This document shows, piece after piece, positions 10,531-23,058 of a DNA stretch of 64,000 nucleotides. Position 1 is the stretch's first letter. The number at the start of each line of letters is the position of its first letter. The translations under genes were made by a program, and so were the position numbers. The notes under the pieces were generated by a model. The model had not been told where the DNA came from. It saw nothing but the letters and a program-made list of their open reading frames with translations, and searched no databases. This DNA is from Tetradesmus obliquus (taxonomy: Eukaryota; Chlorophyta; Chlorophyceae; Sphaeropleales; Scenedesmaceae), in NCBI GenBank assembly GCA_030272155.1, contig CP126199.1, forward strand, positions 62,001 to 126,000, written 5' to 3'.

Positions 10531-10535
10531 TGTAA
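10531..10535 (+). terminator. Possible TGTAA polyadenylation signal
   Basis: TGTAA is the usual poly(A) signal in core green algae. This copy lies 76 bases past the stop of the EI24/Rrt8-like gene. Its role here is inferred from position only. Confidence 0.4.
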
Positions 10536-11332
10536 CCGTACTTTGCGCCCCAGGCAACCATGCCGCATGAAGCCTACCAACGAACGAACTTTGCATGTGA
10601 GCTCCTGCAAGACAGCACAGGAATACTACTGGGGGTTGCATGTGAATGGGGAACAGTTGAGCATGCATTTGTTGTGTTGGCGTCCTGTCTCACGGCTCTG
10701 CATGTGCGTGGCGGTGAGTTCCGCATGTTGGCCTGTGCAAGTGCATGCTGCCTTCAAGCGGCGCATGCTGCATGGCATGCCTTTGATTGACACGTCATGT
10801 GCACTGGACTGTGCTGGACTATTACTTCCAGTGCTGCCAGTGGAATGGCTTCAAGTTGTATGCTGGTTTGATTCGTGGCCCCATGTGTTGGCCAACATGC
10901 TTGGCAGCACAGCCTGAACGCAGGGCCCTCCCAAAGTGCAGTCACTGGCCCAGGTGCGAATTCAGCCACCTGCCAAGTACGCACTGATTTCAAGCAGACC
11001 TTCTCGGCAATGCTGGAGTTGGCTGGTGTAGAGCTGTCCTGCCCCACCAGGCTTGGCACTGGTGACACCACTGTGGTGTGTCAGTGCAGTTGTCATGACA
11101 TTACAGGTACAACCAACACACTGCTGGTGTGTATGCATATATGTGTTCGAGAGCTTGAAAGGTGTGCGTGTATGGTTTTTTGCTGTAGGTTACAGTTGTG
11201 TAAGAAAGAGAAGGGGTCACTGGAGCAGTGATGGCGGTGAAGCAGCAGCAGCTTTTCCTTCCGCATAGAAAGTAGCACCTTTTACTGCTGTAGGGTTGCT
11301 GTTTTTCTCCAAATAGTATTTACACACACACA
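10536..11332. other. Intergenic stretch, no supported gene
   Basis: No supported coding exon is visible. The right part, up to 11332, is the 5' flank of the RPB8 gene. Confidence 0.45.
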
Positions 11333-12794
11333 ATGTCCACGCGGGACGCCTTGATTCTAGACGACGTCTTTGAGGTGATTCAAAAGGACCCAGATGGCAA
11401 GAAGTTCGATCGAGGTGGGCTGCGTGGGGTACTTGCACGCGAAAGGAAACATACCTGGAGGACTTGTACATGTTTATACGTGGATTTGAAAGTGATCTTA
11501 GAAGCACGCAACGCATCACATCGAGTGTGACATGCTGCTGCTGTGTTGCTGCTGCTGTTGCTGCTGCCGCAGTTTCTCGCTACATCTGCCGTAGTGAGCT
11601 GTATGAGTTCGACCTAGCGATAGACATCAACATAGACATCTACCCTCTGAAGGTGGGCAGGGCTCTGGCAGCACAGCAGCTGCAGCCGCACCTGGCTGCA
11701 CAGCAGGCTACAGCAATCGCCTTCAAACAAGCAGCAGCTGCATGCCTTCCTTTGCTTCATCTGCTTGCACATGACCAACCTTCAGCTCTTATGTCAGTAT
11801 ATTGTGTGCGTTATGCCATCAACCGCTGCACTTGCCTGCGCCGCAGGTGGGTGACAAGGTCAACCTGGTGCTGGCCACCACCATCAACAGGGATGGCGCG
11901 CCGGAGACCGGCAAGTATGACGAGGTGCGCCAGTAGCAGCAGCAACAGCAGCAGTGGCATGCCAGCAGCAGCAGTGGCATGCCAGCAGCAGCAGTGGCAT
12001 GCCAGCAGCAGCAGCACACAGGACAACTAGACAAGGTGCACATTTGTGCCTGCTGCAGTGCTCATTGCGATGCACAGGCAGTGGCGGCCACAACACACCG
12101 CAGCAGCAGCAGCAGCAGCAGCAGCACCAGTGGCAGCAGCTGCAGCAGCAATCGCTACATGGTGCACGTGGGGAGGTGCTTCAGCATCAGCACCTGCGCC
12201 GGCAGCTGCTTTGGGGCGCACTGCACGCCAGCTTTTGATATGCCCAGGAACAGGGATAGAGTAGACAAGTAGAGGCAGCTGCAGTGGCATTTATTACTGT
12301 GAGCAGCTGCAGTACGTCCTGGCTGCTGGTGTAGTTGTGTACCAGTACCAGCTGCCTTGGGGCTGACAGGATGGGCGCCGGCAGCGCCAGGGACTTGGGC
12401 AGCAAGCGAGATGCAGACAGCACCCAGGTAGGCACTGCTGCACAACTACTGCCAGCCCTCACCACGACCTGCCACGCTGCCCTGTCTAGCAGCAACTGCT
12501 CTGACCTGTCATTTGCTGCCCTTGTGCGTGCCTGCTGCCATCTCTCCGTCCCAACCCCACCCCCTCTCGCAGACCTTCCCCACCATCGCCAAGCGCGAGA
12601 CGCTCATGGACGAGTTTGAGTACGTCATGCACGGCCTGGTCTACAAGTACAAGCCTGACGCGGGGCCGGGCGCGGTGCGCGTGGAGGTGTACGCCAGCTT
12701 CGGGGGCCTGCTGATGAAGGTGAAGGGCGACCCGGCCAAGCTGGCCGTGCTGGAGGTGGACTCCACCCTGTACCTGCTCATGCGCAAGGTGTGA
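11333..12794 (+). CDS. RPB8: RNA polymerase I/II/III shared subunit RPB8 (RPABC3)
   Basis: Four exons (11333-11414, 11573-11652, 11847-11924, 12573-12794) close in frame to 153 residues, close to the usual 146-150. Family landmarks are intact: DPDGKKFDR and VSRY near the start, INIDIYPLKVGDKV, the NLVLATTI strand, DEFEYVMHGLVYK, YASFGGLLMKVKGD and STLYLLMRKV at the end. RPB8 is an OB-fold subunit common to the three nuclear RNA polymerases and sits on the surface of the large subunit. The linker between KYDE and TFPTIAKRE is short but consistent. Intron 3 is 648 bp and holds GTGGCATGCC repeats and CAG tracts. Confidence 0.96.
11954..12015 (+). repeat. 20-bp tandem repeat in RPB8 intron 3
   Basis: Three near-perfect 20-bp units (GTGGCATGCCAGCAGCAGCA). 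GGCATGCC is palindromic. Confidence 0.85.
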
Positions 12795-14124
12795 GCGGCG
12801 GCAGCAGCAGCAGCAGCAGTCTTGCTGCTGCAGCAGCATGGGTGCTGCCGATTGTTGCGCACCAAGGCTTGCTGGGGTGCAACGCCTTCGCTGCGCCAAC
12901 AGCCGTGGTGGTGCAACAGGAGGCATTTTATGGCGCTTGCGCAGGTAGCTGGCAAGCACTACTGGGCAGCCAGCTCTTGCCTGTGCAAGCGCACAGCACG
13001 CTTTCAGTGTCTGGCAGCCAGCAGAGTGGCGGTGGCTGCCCGCTGGCTGGAGCAGCAGCTGTGCGTGGCCAGGCTTTGGGAGTGGTTGGTGCGTGCGCAG
13101 CCATTGCTGCCAGCATCCTGTGAGGTACCTGTGCAGCAGCTTATCGTCTGGGTTGCGGAGGGCGCATAGCGCAGCCGCAGTTGGGGCGGCTTGTGCTTGT
13201 GCGTGTGCGCTGCACGCATTCAGCAAGGCAAGAACAGCTTCTCGCATGTGTTGGCTGGCGTGCGGGCGGATCACAAGCTGATTCAGATCCTGCAAAGGCT
13301 TGCCTTGCTGCGCAGTGTGTAGGTTGTGCAGGATGTTGCACACTTCAGCAGGCAGCGCCTCTGCGCTGCTGCAGCCAGCCTTTCTTTAGAGTGTGCGGTT
13401 GTGTGACGAGTGGATGTCAGCTGCACTGTTGGGCTTATGTGTGGCACAGCACCATGTGCACGCAGGATGTGTGCCATCAACTAATGTGCACTAACTGCCT
13501 TGAGCTGTGAGCATTGCGCTCATGGTCGGGTACAGGCCTGTAGTCAGCAAGCACGCCAATCGGTGCTGTGGGCCGCCAACAAGCGGCTTGTGGTGTGATA
13601 GTATGAGCAGCAGGTTGGTTGTGGTTGGCCTGGCAGTTTCACCTCGACTCTGCATGCTTCCTCGGACAGCATGAGGTGTTTATGACAGCTTTTGTTGGTT
13701 AAGATTGTTTGTGCTGCCAATTAAGACGCAGTGCTCGTCTAGCAGGCCCATGTCTGGCATAGGTGGTGCACCTGGCAGGCCCATCCAAGGCAGGCGCCTG
13801 TCTGAGTAAGCATCTGAAGCAATTTTGCCCGTGATGTTTTATATTGCTTAAAATTATCTGATTTTCATCACCTACGGATCCGTCACGGTTCGTTGTCCCA
13901 GCTGCAAGAACCCTTGGCAGCACGCAGAGCACGCTGTTCAAAACCTTGTTGCCGGGTGACCGCTGCATCGATCTCCAACTCCACTCAATCATCAAAGTTC
14001 TGCTCTGTAACCTGAAAAATGAAGAGACGACGCAAATAAATAATCGTACAGCACGAAGGTACCTCATGCACTTGCACATATTGAAATTGCAAGCGTAGCC
14101 CAGCAAACCAGCACAAACGGAGAC
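12795..14124. other. Intergenic stretch, no supported gene
   Basis: It holds the RPB8 3' flank and the polymerase 5' flank. A long leftward open frame (12486-13343) overlaps the RPB8 last exon and has no recognisable domain. The last 400 bases are AT-richer, as expected of a promoter. Confidence 0.45.
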
Positions 14125-17100
14125 ATGGAGCAAGAGGATCCTCTAGCAGTGCTTCGTGTACATGTTAAGGCCCTGCAAGGAGCTTTGGAGGCCAGGCACG
14201 TGCTGCGCGCCTTTGCTGCTGCTTTAATTTCTGCAGTGTGCTGGTGCTGGTGCTCCTGCTGGTACTGTTTGCAAGGATTATGGCACTGCTAGCACGTGGT
14301 TTAGTGCTGCCTTTTTGCCTTGATCGCCGCTTTCACAAGGGATGGGCTTCTGTACAGCTGTTCAAGTGCTTGATGTACGACGCTGCAACAACACTGCTGG
14401 TGCTGCCTGCCGTTGATTCCATGCAGCTCCAATTCCTATGCCTCTCTGCAGCAGCGTGCTGTCAAGGCAGAAGCAACGCTGGTGGCTTACCAGCAGCAGG
14501 CGCAGCAGCGTCACAGGGATGCAGCAGCCGTGCAGGACAAGCTGCAGCACTGCAACATGCAGTATGAACAGCTGCAGCAGCAGGTGCTGGACCTGCATCA
14601 AGCGATTGAAGCACAGCAGCAGGCACGTGAGGGCACTCAGCAGGATGCTGCTCTCCTCACACATCAGCTGCAGGTTGCAGCACGTACACACCGTATCATG
14701 CAGCTGCAACAGCAGCAACAGCAGCATGCACCCGTGCAGCGCGCAGTACCAGAGCCACAGCTTGAGGCAGCTTTGTGCAGCAGCCTGCAGCAGCAGGTGC
14801 ATGCTATGCAGGAGCAGCTTGCTGCAGCACACAGCAGCCGGGCACAGCTGCTGCGCACATGGAATGACCAGCAGCAGCAGCTGCAGCAGCTGGGCAGTGT
14901 CCTGCAGCAGGCGCTGAGTCAGCAACAGCAGCCACCCCTGCCTCAAGCTCAACAAGCCACCCACCAACAGCCGCAGCAGCCGCAGCAGGAGAACCATAAG
15001 TTGGCATCAGTGGTGAACCTGGTGGCGCAGCTCAACGAGCAAACACAGCAGCAGGCAGCTGTTGTGTCAGCCAAGCAGCAGCAGCTGGCTGTCCTGCAAG
15101 CACGCTCAGCAGCGCTGCAGCAGCAGGCAGACCAGGAAGAGTCTGAGCGCAGTGAGGCCAAGGTGGGCCTGGCGCTGCTGCTGGCTCAGAAGCAGCGCAG
15201 CAAGGCAGCTCTGCGGCAGCTGAGGGCCGAGGTGGAGGCGCTGCGGCAGCAGCAGGCAGCACCAGCACGCTGTGCTGCTGCTGTGCCCTGTGAGGCGCGT
15301 GAGGTGGACATGGAGGTGACAGCAGCAGCAACCACGCAGGATGCAGCAACAGCTGTCATAAGGCTGGCGGCAGCTACTGGGCAGCGGGCTGGTGCTGCTG
15401 CTGACGCTGATGCCGAGCAACAGCAGCAGCGCAGCCTGCGGGCTGCGAGTCCTGCAGAGCGCTTGCAGCCGCAGCAGCAGCCGGCCAGGCAGCTGCCAAG
15501 GAAGCGCAGCAGCCCTGACAACATACAGCAGCCAGTGCCGCCCGCAGCCAAGAGGCATGCCCTCAGACCAGGTGCACCAGCTGTTCCAGCAGGTGGAAAT
15601 GTTTCAGCAGTAGCTGATGGCCTTGCAGAGCCTGAGCTGCGGCCTGCAAGCAAGCTGCAGCAGGAAACACAGCAGCAGGCTGCAGTGCCAGACTCTCAGC
15701 CGCAGCACAAGTGCATGTATGATCGCTCAGCTCCTACTGCTGCGTGTGACGTCATAGACCTGTCACAAGATGATGATGATAACGATGCGATTCCAGCAGG
15801 AGCAGCAGCAGCAGCACCAACAGCAGCAGCAGCTGATGCTGACATTTGCGCAGCCATCGCCAAGCACAACCGCAGACCAGCTGAGGAGCAGCAGCAAGCA
15901 ATAGCGCCACCAGCCAAGGGCAGCAGCAGGCAGGCGTCGCCAACACCAGCGCAACCTGCTGCTGCTGCTGCTGGCAGCCGCCTGCCATCCACCCCTGGCA
16001 TCCATGAGGTGACCAAGCCACGCGAGCTGCAGCAGCTGCGGGCGCTGCTGGCTTCCTCACCCGCCTGGGGCTTCTCAGTCGCCTTTGACAGCGACACTTG
16101 CGCACTGCCACGGCCCACAGGCCGCGCTGGAGCGGCCGCAGCGGCTGCGGCAGCAGCAGCAGCAGCTGACGATGATTGGCTGGCGGATGGCCTGCCTTTG
16201 CAGCAGCAGCAGCAGCAGCGCCAGCGCCGCAGCAAGCAATGGAGCTGGAGTGTGCTGGGTGTGGCCTTCAGTGTGGCTGGCGGCTGTGCCTACTACGTGC
16301 CGCTGACGCGCACCATTCCAGGGGTGGTGGAGGCGGCTGGTGACCCGCTGCGTGTGGGCAGCAGTGAGCGCATGAAGCAGCTGTGGCAAGGCCTGGCTGA
16401 CATCTTCTGCAGCAGCAAGGGCGGCAGCAGCGGACCAGCCGGCAGCAGCATTGCTGTCGTGGCTGCTGCTGCGGCTGCTTGCACGGCTGCAGTGGATGCG
16501 CTGGTGGATCCAGTGCTGACTGCAGCAGCCACAACAGGGCAGGTCAATGCAGTTGACCTGTCCGACGTTTGCCCCCCAGCAGCGGCAGCAGATGCCTGGG
16601 GCTTCGGCAGCACCAGCCTGACCAGCAGCAGCAGCAGCAGTCAAGTTTCGCTTGGTGCAACCTACGCCCTGAAGAGCCAGCTGGCAGCGCTAGCCAGCCC
16701 TCCGGCTGCCTCAGGCTTTTGCGGCTTTGTGCTGGATGCGCCAGTGGTGGATGTGCGGGTGGCGGCCTGGCTGCTGCAGCCTGACGACAAGAGCACAGAG
16801 GAGGACACCAAGGGGGCCTGCGGGCGCAGGTAAGGCAGGCTGGGCTGGGTGTAGGGCTTGCGCAGCAGCCGGCAGGAGGGCTGGGACAGGGGTTGGGGTG
16901 GCAGGCCTGGGGTCAGGGGCGTGGCAGCCTAGGCCACCAGCAACTACGGGGCCAGCTGCTGAGCAGATGTCGCTGAAGAGGCCGTCAGCGCTGGCCGTGT
17001 GCTTTGTCACTGCCAGCTTTTGCACCCCTCTGTTAATTTTGAGCTGATAGCCCTTGGCACTCATTGACCCGCACCCCACCCCACTCCTGTGCTGTGCAGG

Positions 17101-20100
17101 CCTGATGTGTCAGGCCTGCAGGCGCTGCTGGCCCGCCACGCAGGCCCCGCAGCAGTGGCGGCAGCGCTGGGGCCGGAGCACAGCCCCCTGGCTGGAGGGG
17201 CGCCTGGCCTGCGGCACCTTGCTGCCTGCAGGCGGGCCTGCCTGGCGCTGAAGCTGCATGAGGCGCTGGCACCACAGCTGCAGGTGCGTGGCAGGCTGCT
17301 AGCGCTGAGTAATGTTGTTGGTGCCAGGTGCCAGGGGAAGCTGGGCAATTATGTAAATTAAAGCTTGACTCAAAGCAGGAGCTGGGCGTGCGCTTAAGCT
17401 CTCGCATGTCATGGTGGCTGCAGCAGTGAGTTGGTGTATCGGCGTAGAGCTTCAGACTGAGTCAGCTTACCCTCCTATTGCTGCATGGCAGCGACTTGCA
17501 CAGCGCCTTGTGTTTGGTGCACCGGAGGCTGTGTGCGAGCACAGCCGCGCAGCATACATCCGGCTGCTTCCGCCAGGCCTCTGCTCACCCTGAGCTATGC
17601 CTCCCTTCGCACCCGCTGTTGTGCTTGTGGTTGGTGTTTCTCCTGCTGGGTGCCCGGTTCAACTGCTGGTGTATTGCCGCTGTTCCCTGCCGCCTGCTGT
17701 TGTGCTGCTGCCCCTGGTCAGGCCGCGTGCGCCATCCCTGCGCTGATGGGCCTGGAGATGCCGCTGGTGCGCGTGCTGGCAGCAATGGAGGCAGCAGGCA
17801 TGCCTGCAGACCCAGCCGCCCTGCACAGCACAGCACCAGCGATGGAGGCGCGCCTCGCGCAGCTGGAGGCAGCCGCGGCTGCGTACAATGCTGGGGGTGC
17901 GGCATTTTCGCTGACATCTGCCAAGAAGGTCAGGCAGCTACTGTTTGACAAGCTGAAGCTGGTGTCACCAGCACGCAACAGTCACACGCGGTGAGAACTG
18001 AGGAGGGGCGGGGAGGTACGGAGGTGCATGTGCAGGTTTGACAAGCCCTGACTGCCAGCCAAGCAGCTGCTCATGGCTCTGACCTGGAGGCCGCACTGTC
18101 ATGCATGCGTGATGCAGCTTTACGTTTGCTTTGGAGCATCATGCATTCTTTCCTGCTGCGATGCCTTCAATTGGAGCTCACTGCGGTGCAGCACACTGCT
18201 GCTGCCCTGCTGCAGGGGTGGCGAGCGCTCCACCAGCAGCGAGGTGCTGCAGGCACTAGCCACCCAGCACCCACTGCCCGGGCTCATCCTGCAGCACCGC
18301 AAGCTGCACAAGCTGAAAACCGGCTTCATGAACAGCCTGGGGGCCAAGCTAGCACAGCTGCAGCAGCAGCAGCAGCGCGCAGCAGCTGCCAGCGGCGCTG
18401 GTTGCTTGACTGCAGCAGACGGGACACCTGCAGGACCGTGCGCACTACTTGATGGGGAGTGCACAATTGAGCCACACAATGACAGCAGCAGCAGTGGGCT
18501 GGTGCGCATCCGGGGGTCGTTCCTGCAGACCAACACTGCCACTGGCCGGCTCAGCATGGACGACCCTGCGCTGCAGACCATGCCGCGCCCCCTGGACTTC
18601 ACGCTGGAGGGAGCCCCACCAACAGCAGCAGCAGCAGCACACCGTTCCAGCAGCAGCTTCAGCGACGACGAGCTGCCAGCTGGTGCTGCTGCCAGTGGTG
18701 TGGTGCCGCAGCAGGTGCAGGTCAATGTGCGTGCTGCCTTTGTGGCGCCGCCGGGCTGGGTGCTGCTGTCTGCGGACTACAGCCAAATCGAGCTGCGCCT
18801 GGTGAGCCCTGTGGGGGGCGGTGGCGGTGTGCCGCTGCAGTAGCCTGCTTGATTCACTGGCAGCGCTCATTCACTTGTCAATTGCTGGCAGCGGTGTCCC
18901 CAGGGAGTTCACTCGCCATGCTCGCGCCGTGCCATCATGAGCGTTGCTGTGCAGTGCACACAGGGTCAGCACAACAGCTCAAATCAGCACTCCACTTGCT
19001 GCACTGCTACTTATTCAACGTCATACATACACAGCTTGAACGTCGCTGCCTCAGCCCTGCCTACTGCCTTGCCTGCCTGCTTGCCGCCCGCTGCTGCCGC
19101 TGCCTGCCGCCAGATGGCGCACCTGTCGCGTGACCCGCAGCTGCTGGCAGCGCTGGCACCCGACCAGGCCGACCCCTTCGTGGCGCTGGCAGCGCAGTGG
19201 CTGCGGCTGTCACAGCAGCAGGTGGGACGCAGGCCCTTGCAGCACGCGCAGCAGCCAGTGCAGCGCGCCTGGCATGTGGTGCCTGGTGGCCTCAACCTCT
19301 GCAGGCAGGCTTTTGTGCAGCTGTAAGCTGTTGCGCCAGCATTGGCCGCCTTGCTGGAACTGTTGCTTGCCCTCCTCCTTATGTCTGCTTTGTATGATTC
19401 GCCAAACTGCTGTTGCATTGTGTCTCTCACTCTTGCCACCATGCCAATGATGCCTGACTTGCTCACTCACTGCTCCCATGGCCTGCATCGTACAACTATT
19501 CCCTCACCACACACCACACACAGGTCACCCCCGTGCAGCGCAACCAGGCCAAGCGCCTGGCCTACGGCCTGCTGTACGGCATGGGCGCGCAGGCGCTGGC
19601 TGCCGAGCTGTGCGTGAGCGTTGCAGAGGCGTTGCGGCTGGCGGCAGACTTCAGGCGCAGTCACGCAGTGCTGGACGCCTGGATGGCGGTGAGACTGCAC
19701 ACACTGCATGTATGCGCTGTGTGTAGCTGCAGTGGGTTCTTTTGTGCAGTTGCTCGAGTGCGCCTGCCAAGACGCAGCTTGTTGAGAGCCCTTGGTTAGT
19801 GAATCAGTGGTAAACAGAAGTCGCAGAGATGGTGCGGGCTGCAGTGCACGGGATGCAGGCGGCCAGGCACAGCCTCTAGCGAGTCACTAGCTGTGTGACT
19901 TCCTTCCATCATGTGCCGGTGTTTGCCTGCTGGTCCGCTGCCGCTGCCGGCTGATGTGCAGGGTGTGGTGCGCCGCTGCACGGCCACTGGCTGGGTGGCC
20001 ACGCTGGCAGGGCGGCGGCGCCACCTCACCGAGATACGCGCTGCAGGCGACGGCTGGGGCAATGAGCAGCAGGCGCAGGTGGGTGCAGCAGTGGTTCGGC

Positions 20101-20877
20101 AAAGCAGCAATCGCTACCAGGGAGGTTCACTTGACAGATGCATGCCATACGTGCTTCCCAGCGGCTTGACTAGGGCGACTGCATCAGGCCACGGCAGAGC
20201 CTGCCTGCTTGCCTGGCTGGCTGCTTGATCAAGCAGCATGTGGTGCATGCTGCTCAGCTGTGTCCTCCTTCTTGCTGCTGCAGGCGATGCGCCGTGCTGT
20301 GAACACCACCTGCCAGGGCAGTGCTGCTGATGTGGTGAAGGGGGCCATGGTGGCACTGTCTGGCCAGATGCAGGCCACTGGGCTGGGGCGGCACTGCAGG
20401 ATGCTGCTGCAGGTGAGGCAGTAGCACCGTGATCGCTGGCAGGATTGCAGGCATGCACTGCTGCTGCTGCATGGGTGCATCAGCTGAGAGTCTGGCCGTG
20501 CACCACCTGGCAGCACTTGTGCTGTGAGTTGCGCCTTGACATCTGCCAAAACTGCCTGCTGAACACACTGCCTGGCTGTGCTGCTGTGGCATCATCACCA
20601 GGTGCATGATGAGCTGCTGTTTGAGGTGGCGCAGCCCCACCTGCAGCAGGTGGCAGCGCTGGTGCGGGCTGAGATGGAGGGCGGCCAGCAGGCTTGGGGC
20701 CTGGCGGTGGCGCTGCCTGTGAAGCTGGCTGTGGGGCGCAGCTGGGGCGAGCTGCAGGACTACGTGCCTGGGTCGGATGCTGGCAGCAGCGGTGACGGTA
20801 GCATTGCTGGCACAGCATCATTCGCGGCTGCTGCTCCATTGGGGCGCGGGGCCGATGGCGTTGATGCTATGGCTTGA
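14125..20877 (+). CDS. Family A DNA polymerase, theta/nu type, without helicase domain
   Basis: Ten exons close in frame to 1428 residues: 14125-14199, 14452-16829, 17100-17283, 17722-17990, 18216-18801, 19114-19221, 19524-19688, 19962-20078, 20284-20412, 20602-20877. Residues about 1-300 are a Gln/Ala-rich coiled coil and about 300-540 are low complexity. About 560-880 is a degenerate exonuclease-like domain (LGVAFSVAGG, APVVDVRVAAWLL). The C-terminal polymerase domain is intact: thumb QHPLPGLILQHRKL, TNTATGRLSM, motif A ADYSQIELRL, motif B RNQAKRLAYGLLYGMG, QGSAADVVKG, and motif C VHDELLFE. HPLPGLIL and the overall order fit POLQ/POLN. Plant TEBICHI carries an N-terminal helicase, but none is visible here. 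The likely role is repair synthesis or microhomology end joining in the nucleus. The exon 1 junction is the least certain part. Confidence 0.9.
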
Positions 20878-22067
20878 TGGGTAACATGATGATGAGCATC
20901 ATTCGGGGCTGGGGCTAGGGCGACAGCTGCAAACAGGCAGTATAGGCGGCACAATAGGTGTGGTCTGTGCCCCAGCTGGCAGCTTCAGCAGCACTCGTGG
21001 CACCTGTGGCAACAGCATGCCGAGCCAGCCGTGTGTGGAAGGCAGGGTTTCACTTGGTGTGGTTTGCGTGACGGCAGCCGCTGTGGCCGCACCATCATGG
21101 ACTGTGCTGTGCGTATGCGTGCTTCAGGGCTGTCACAGTACATGTGCCCACCTTGCATGGTGCAGCCTCAGCTGGTGTCCTCGATTTACATTCTCAATCT
21201 GCGAAGTTTGAGAAGCAGGTCACGTGCGGTACGGCTATGAGATTTGCCGTGCACCATTGCCACGTACTGAAATTGGTGAAGCATGACAAGCCAGTCTTGG
21301 TTCGCTGCCCTACTGCTCTTGTTAGTGACCTGACAATCTAGTTGGTGTGCCATGGCACTGATCTGGCCAGCTCGGCAGCTAGGCCTGGCTGTGAGTGCTA
21401 AGCACCATTGCCAATTGCCATTTTGCGAGGTGCCAGTACGCATGTAACAAACTTTCTGTTCACTTGCAGTGCAGATGAGCAGGTCCTCATAGCCTCGGAG
21501 TCAAATACCGTTACAGCAAGTCCGTCCTAACTAATTGCTTGCAAAGCGCATGGTCAGATGGCTGCATGAAACACGTGACAGCCTGCATCCACAGCTGTAT
21601 AACTCTTTCAGCCCGGTTCAGATGGCAACAAGGCACTGTAGGCAGCCTTGCCAGACAAAACGCCGCCAGTGACACCGCATGCCCTGCTTTCCAGCTCATG
21701 AGCTTGACCAAGCAAAAGGCACGAGGCATCGCTGCCACAACCATCAGACTTGGGAGGCACCACCTGCTGACACTAGGGACTTCATGCCTGCTGACATTGG
21801 GGCCCATACTACAGGACCCAGTCAGGTGATTGCACAGCTGATGTGTGGGTTGCAAGCTGACACCTGGTGGCCCCCCTGCTGCATGCTGGGTGTGGCTGCC
21901 AACATATGCGGGAGCCACTCAAACTGCTCGTAAGCATAGCTGCTGCCTGGTCTCACACCGCGTCGGATTATGCTGGCGTAATGAGCTTGACACTGAGACA
22001 GTAATACATGTGTTGGCAACTACGGCAGTGCACACCACACTGCAGCATTGCCATGCCCACTGCCTGC
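20878..22067. other. Intergenic stretch between convergent genes
   Basis: No coding exon is supported between the polymerase stop and the stop of the leftward RSP11-like gene. A TGTAA occurs at 21443-21447, rather far from the polymerase stop. Confidence 0.45.
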
Positions 22068-23058
22068 TTAGGCCAGCTTATCAGCCAATGCAGGGATTGC
22101 CAGCAGGCCCTTGTAGTCTGTGTCCAGCTGCCCGCTCAGCGCCTCTGCTACTTGCTGCTGCAGTGCTGCTGACACATCGCTGTCATATGCTGCCAAATGC
22201 CCAAGCAGTGCCAAGAAATCAGCCACAGGCAGCACATTGTCTCTGCTGCTGTTGCTGCTGCTGCTGCTTCCAAACACTTCAAAAATGCCCTGCACTGTTC
22301 CTGCAAATGTTTCACAGCTCATGGTGAGCAGCAGCAGCAGCACTTCCAGCACGCTCACTGCCTTGCTGGTGTCTATGCGGCCTGCAGCTACCACTCGCTG
22401 CAGCGTGTCATCGCTGATGCCTGCTGCCTGGCAGGCTATGCTGACATCTGCCAGAGGAGCAGTGGGAGTGTCCTGCAGCTGGGCATAGGCCTGGTGTAGC
22501 TGCTGCCGGCTGGGTGGTGACACTGCATGCAGGCTGCTGGCTTGCGCTGCTAGGTTGGCAAAGTACCTGCAATAACATTCGCCAGCAGACAACACCAACA
22601 TTGAAAAGTGGTGACACGTGTCACACTGCTCATTGTTCATTGCTGAGCGAGTATTAGTGAGGATGCAAATGGATGCGTTGGTTCTGCACTGCTTATGTGC
22701 CACATGTGTGCATCATGCACAGTGTGTGTGCGTCCAGTTGCACCGTGCTGGCAAGCCAGGCGCTGCTGTCCTGCAGTCCAGCAGTACCACAGCTAGCCTT
22801 TGCTTACTCGGCTGAGAACTGGATGACGTTGCTGGGCTGGCTCTTTATAACCTCTTTGGTGAAAGCTTTGAGTACGCCAGCCAGGTCTGAAGGCACTACA
22901 ATCTGCAGCAGCAGGGGAGCAACTAGTCTGAGCTACTGCTTGCTTCCGCCACATCCTGCCCTGAATTTCCAGAATCAGATACTTAAATGAAAAACTGAAA
23001 AACTGAATAACTTGTGTGTACACACCTGCTCAGCGCAGTATATAGGCTCCACGTCCAT
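22068..23058 (-). CDS. RSP11: Radial spoke protein 11/ropporin-like RIIa-domain protein
   Basis: Three exons on the minus strand (23058-23026, 22902-22808, 22566-22068) close in frame to 208 residues, about the size of ropporin (212). The start MDVEPIYCAEQ leads into an RIIa dimerisation/docking domain at about 12-50 (VVPSDLAGVLKAFTKEV.., IQFSAEYFANL). The rest has a ropporin-like helical tail: ISDDTLQRVVAAGRI, VLEVLLLLL, GIFEVFGS and LPVADFLALLGHL. RIIa proteins bind the amphipathic helix of A-kinase-anchoring-type partners. In Chlamydomonas, RSP11 and RSP7 belong to the ciliary radial spoke stalk. The gene therefore suggests a motile cilium at some stage. RSP7 is a possible alternative name, but that protein is longer with EF-hands. 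Confidence 0.85.

Noticed and set aside
12486..13343. Leftward 285-codon open frame
   Set aside because: It overlaps the last RPB8 exon on the other strand, has no recognisable domain and shows no splice-consistent partners. It is best explained as an antisense open frame of GC-rich DNA.
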